From NCBI GenBank assembly GCA_025351145.1, contig JANXWM010000388.1, positions 1 through 7,104 on the forward strand: a DNA stretch of 7,104 bases. Direction: 5' to 3'. Origin of the DNA: Chitinophagaceae bacterium (GTDB taxonomy: Bacteria > Bacteroidota > Bacteroidia > Chitinophagales > Chitinophagaceae). The position numbers and the translations under genes are program-made. Positions 6,987 to 7,104 of this stretch are shown piece after piece. Within the stretch, counting starts at the first letter, position 1. Each line of letters starts with the position of its first letter. A model generated the notes under the pieces. That model was not told the origin of the DNA. It did not search any database and saw only the letters and a list, made by a program, of their open reading frames with translations.

Positions 6987-7104
6987 CTAAGAGTAGTAAT
7001 GAGCTAACCTGTAAAGAAAGAAGTCTTTATCTCTTACGCCATAATTAGCTGTAATGAAGCGTTGTATCTTACTGTTCATTGCTTCTGCTTTTGCATTTGT
7101 TTTT
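6987..7104 (-). CDS. Transposase C-terminus, ISL3/ISAon1-like (partial, runs off the window)
   Basis: The minus-strand frame is open from the window edge to TAG at 6989-6987, giving 38 residues: KTNAKAEAMNSKIQRF, then ITANYGVRDKDFFLYRLAHYYS. This matches by pattern the end of DDE transposases of the ISL3 superfamily, especially the ISAon1-like group of Bacteroidota, whose last conserved block reads roughly N-A-x-A-E-S-F-N-A-K-I-K-x-F, then F-R-G-V-R-x-x-x-F-F-L-F-R-L. The glutamate of AEAMN would be the third acidic residue of the DDE triad. The frame is too short to say whether the gene is intact. It converges on the GNAT gene and lies about 100 nt from repeat copy D. The assignment is from memory of the family pattern. 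Confidence 0.65.
   Translation of the reverse strand, partial: KTNAKAEAMNSKIQRFITANYGVRDKDFFLYRLAHYYS

Noticed and set aside
6772..6990. Plus-strand 72-codon frame overlapping the GNAT end
   Set aside because: It is out of frame with the GNAT gene, runs through repeat copy D and ends over the transposase stop; no recognisable domain or signal.
7054..7104. Plus-strand ATG followed by a signal-peptide-like run (MKRCILLFIASAFAF)
   Set aside because: The opposite strand has an open frame matching a transposase C-terminus over the same bases; the hydrophobic run is explained as its antisense reading. It remains possible if the downstream sequence supports it.

Overview
The window looks like chromosomal DNA of a Bacteroidota bacterium, most likely a Chitinophagaceae-type genome. 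The DNA is AT-rich and start codons lack clear Shine-Dalgarno sequences, being preceded by A/T-rich stretches instead. The gene families also fit: a TonB-dependent outer-membrane receptor next to a DUF4249 lipoprotein, and a large exported MG2/plug-like protein. The family-level taxonomic guess is inference.

Layout. Positions 1-1447 (+) hold the C-terminal beta-barrel of a TonB-dependent receptor whose 5' end lies outside the window. A 13-nt gap separates it from a DUF4249 lipoprotein gene (1461-2615, +), almost certainly in the same transcript. Next comes a 273-nt intergenic region dominated by a palindromic composite repeat (2648-2839). An 800-residue exported protein follows (2889-5291, +), with macroglobulin-like domains and a TonB-plug-like segment but no barrel. 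Past a 167-nt spacer with another repeat copy lies a crotonase-fold enoyl-CoA hydratase/isomerase (5459-6232, +), and 37 nt later a GNAT acetyltransferase (6270-6851, +). The last ~120 nt carry, on the minus strand, the 3' end of what I read as an ISL3/ISAon1-like transposase (6987-7104). A signal-peptide-like reading of the plus strand there is judged a shadow.

The first three genes form a cell-envelope group: an outer-membrane transporter, its probable surface or periplasmic lipoprotein partner, and an exported multi-domain protein. The substrate cannot be read from the sequence. The enoyl-CoA hydratase and acetyltransferase are a separate cytoplasmic metabolic pair.

The most unusual signal is a dispersed intergenic element present four times: a 19-nt block (gtacaagagtgcgacgcaa), exactly 23 nt of variable sequence, then a 7-nt block (tgccggg). 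Two copies face each other and form the large palindrome. One stands alone before the enoyl-CoA hydratase gene. One runs into the stop codon of the acetyltransferase gene, near the transposase. This resembles REP/BIME-type or MITE-type repeats; identity and mobilising enzyme are inference.
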